This document shows positions 63,883 through 64,000 of a stretch of DNA of 64,000 bases, in pieces. Every line of letters begins with the position of its first letter. Positions within the stretch are counted from its first letter, which is position 1. A program made the position numbers and the translations under genes. The notes beneath the pieces were generated by a model. That model had not been told where the DNA came from, did no database searches, and saw only the letters and a program-made list of their open reading frames with translations. The stretch spans positions 1,736,001 to 1,800,000 of the forward strand of contig NZ_JAPELY010000001.1 of NCBI RefSeq assembly GCF_026343295.1, read 5' to 3'. Source of the DNA: Streptomyces sp. NBC_00083 (GTDB lineage: Bacteria; Actinomycetota; Actinomycetes; Streptomycetales; Streptomycetaceae).

Positions 63883-64000
63883 TCAGCGTGCCGCGAGGAC
63901 CAGGGCCTGGTCCAAGGCCTGGAGGAAGCGGTTGGTCGTGGCCCTGTCCCGGACCGCCAGGCGGAGCCATTGCGGGCCCAGGCCGGGGAACGTGTCGCCG
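63883..64000 (-). CDS. CobC/CobD-like aminotransferase, 3' end only
   Basis: The last 38 codons plus stop, reading GDTFPGLGPQWLRLAVRD then RATTNRFLQALDQALVLAAR. RxGDTFPGLxPxxxRLAVRD is the C-terminal signature of histidinol-phosphate-aminotransferase-fold CobC/CobD-like enzymes of cobalamin synthesis. The rest lies beyond base 64000, so the identification is tentative. Confidence 0.6.
   Translation of the reverse strand, partial: GDTFPGLGPQWLRLAVRDRATTNRFLQALDQALVLAAR

Overview
The window is a high-GC actinobacterial chromosome segment, almost certainly from a Streptomyces species. The evidence is the very high G+C in third codon positions, frequent GTG/TTG starts, dispersed streptomycete intergenic repeats, and a gene order (zwf-tal-tkt / ctaB / ctaA / suf operon / dapD / ectABCD / LAETG surface protein) that I recognise from the core of streptomycete chromosomes. 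It is ordinary core chromosome with accessory islets. There is no rRNA, canonical tRNA, phage, transposase or CRISPR array.

Layout. 1-4209 (minus): pentose-phosphate operon tkt-tal-zwf, with zwf cut by the left edge. 4523-8136: heme O synthase ctaB, two small plus-strand genes, and heme A synthase ctaA facing them. 8310-10865 (minus): ABC-2 exporter pair and an AAC(3)-type acetyltransferase. 11048-17629 (plus): a complete SUF Fe-S operon, sufR-sufB-sufD-Rieske ferredoxin-sufC-sufS-sufU-sufT, starting from a promoter covered by a SufR-type operator. 17933-23422: secreted DUF3616-like protein, multi-pass membrane protein, SMR pump, and a HxlR-peroxiredoxin fusion divergent from an MFS pump. 23433-25978: dapD and a dapA-like gene (diaminopimelate pathway) flanking a 101-bp tandem repeat array. 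26085-30185: flavin/F420 PPOX protein, large secreted nuclease, and an acidic protein of unknown function.

30368-32193 holds what I consider the most interesting feature: an unannotated bacterial Y RNA (YrlA-like), with tRNA acceptor/T and D arms in circularly permuted order, directly upstream of the gene for the Ro60 orthologue Rsr. 32249-34819: solo ketosynthase and tandem TerD-domain protein. 34911-38107: uronate dehydrogenase divergent from kdgD and a coupled gene of unknown function. The matching alpha-ketoglutarate-semialdehyde dehydrogenase and an IclR regulator lie at 43760-46235. Similar twin operator sites suggest one regulon: uronate to aldarate to 5-keto-4-deoxyglucarate to KG-semialdehyde to 2-oxoglutarate.

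Between and beyond: HAD phosphatase, class B PBP, membrane protein/histidine kinase/response regulator operon (38320-43666); DHA2 pump divergent from an AdpA-like regulator (46506-48912); XRE regulator divergent from a small Cys protein/GRDP-like/methyltransferase operon (48961-51341); DsbA-like protein, class-V aminotransferase, MarR divergent from an old-yellow-enzyme gene (51438-55147); two small genes; ectABCD (56737-59854, minus); class V aminotransferase and amidohydrolase (60216-62497); LAETG-anchored protein; and the 3' end of a CobC-like aminotransferase at the right edge.

Many starts have a -10-like hexamer ending 6-8 nt before the start codon, which implies leaderless transcripts. 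Short tandem duplications recur at gene boundaries.
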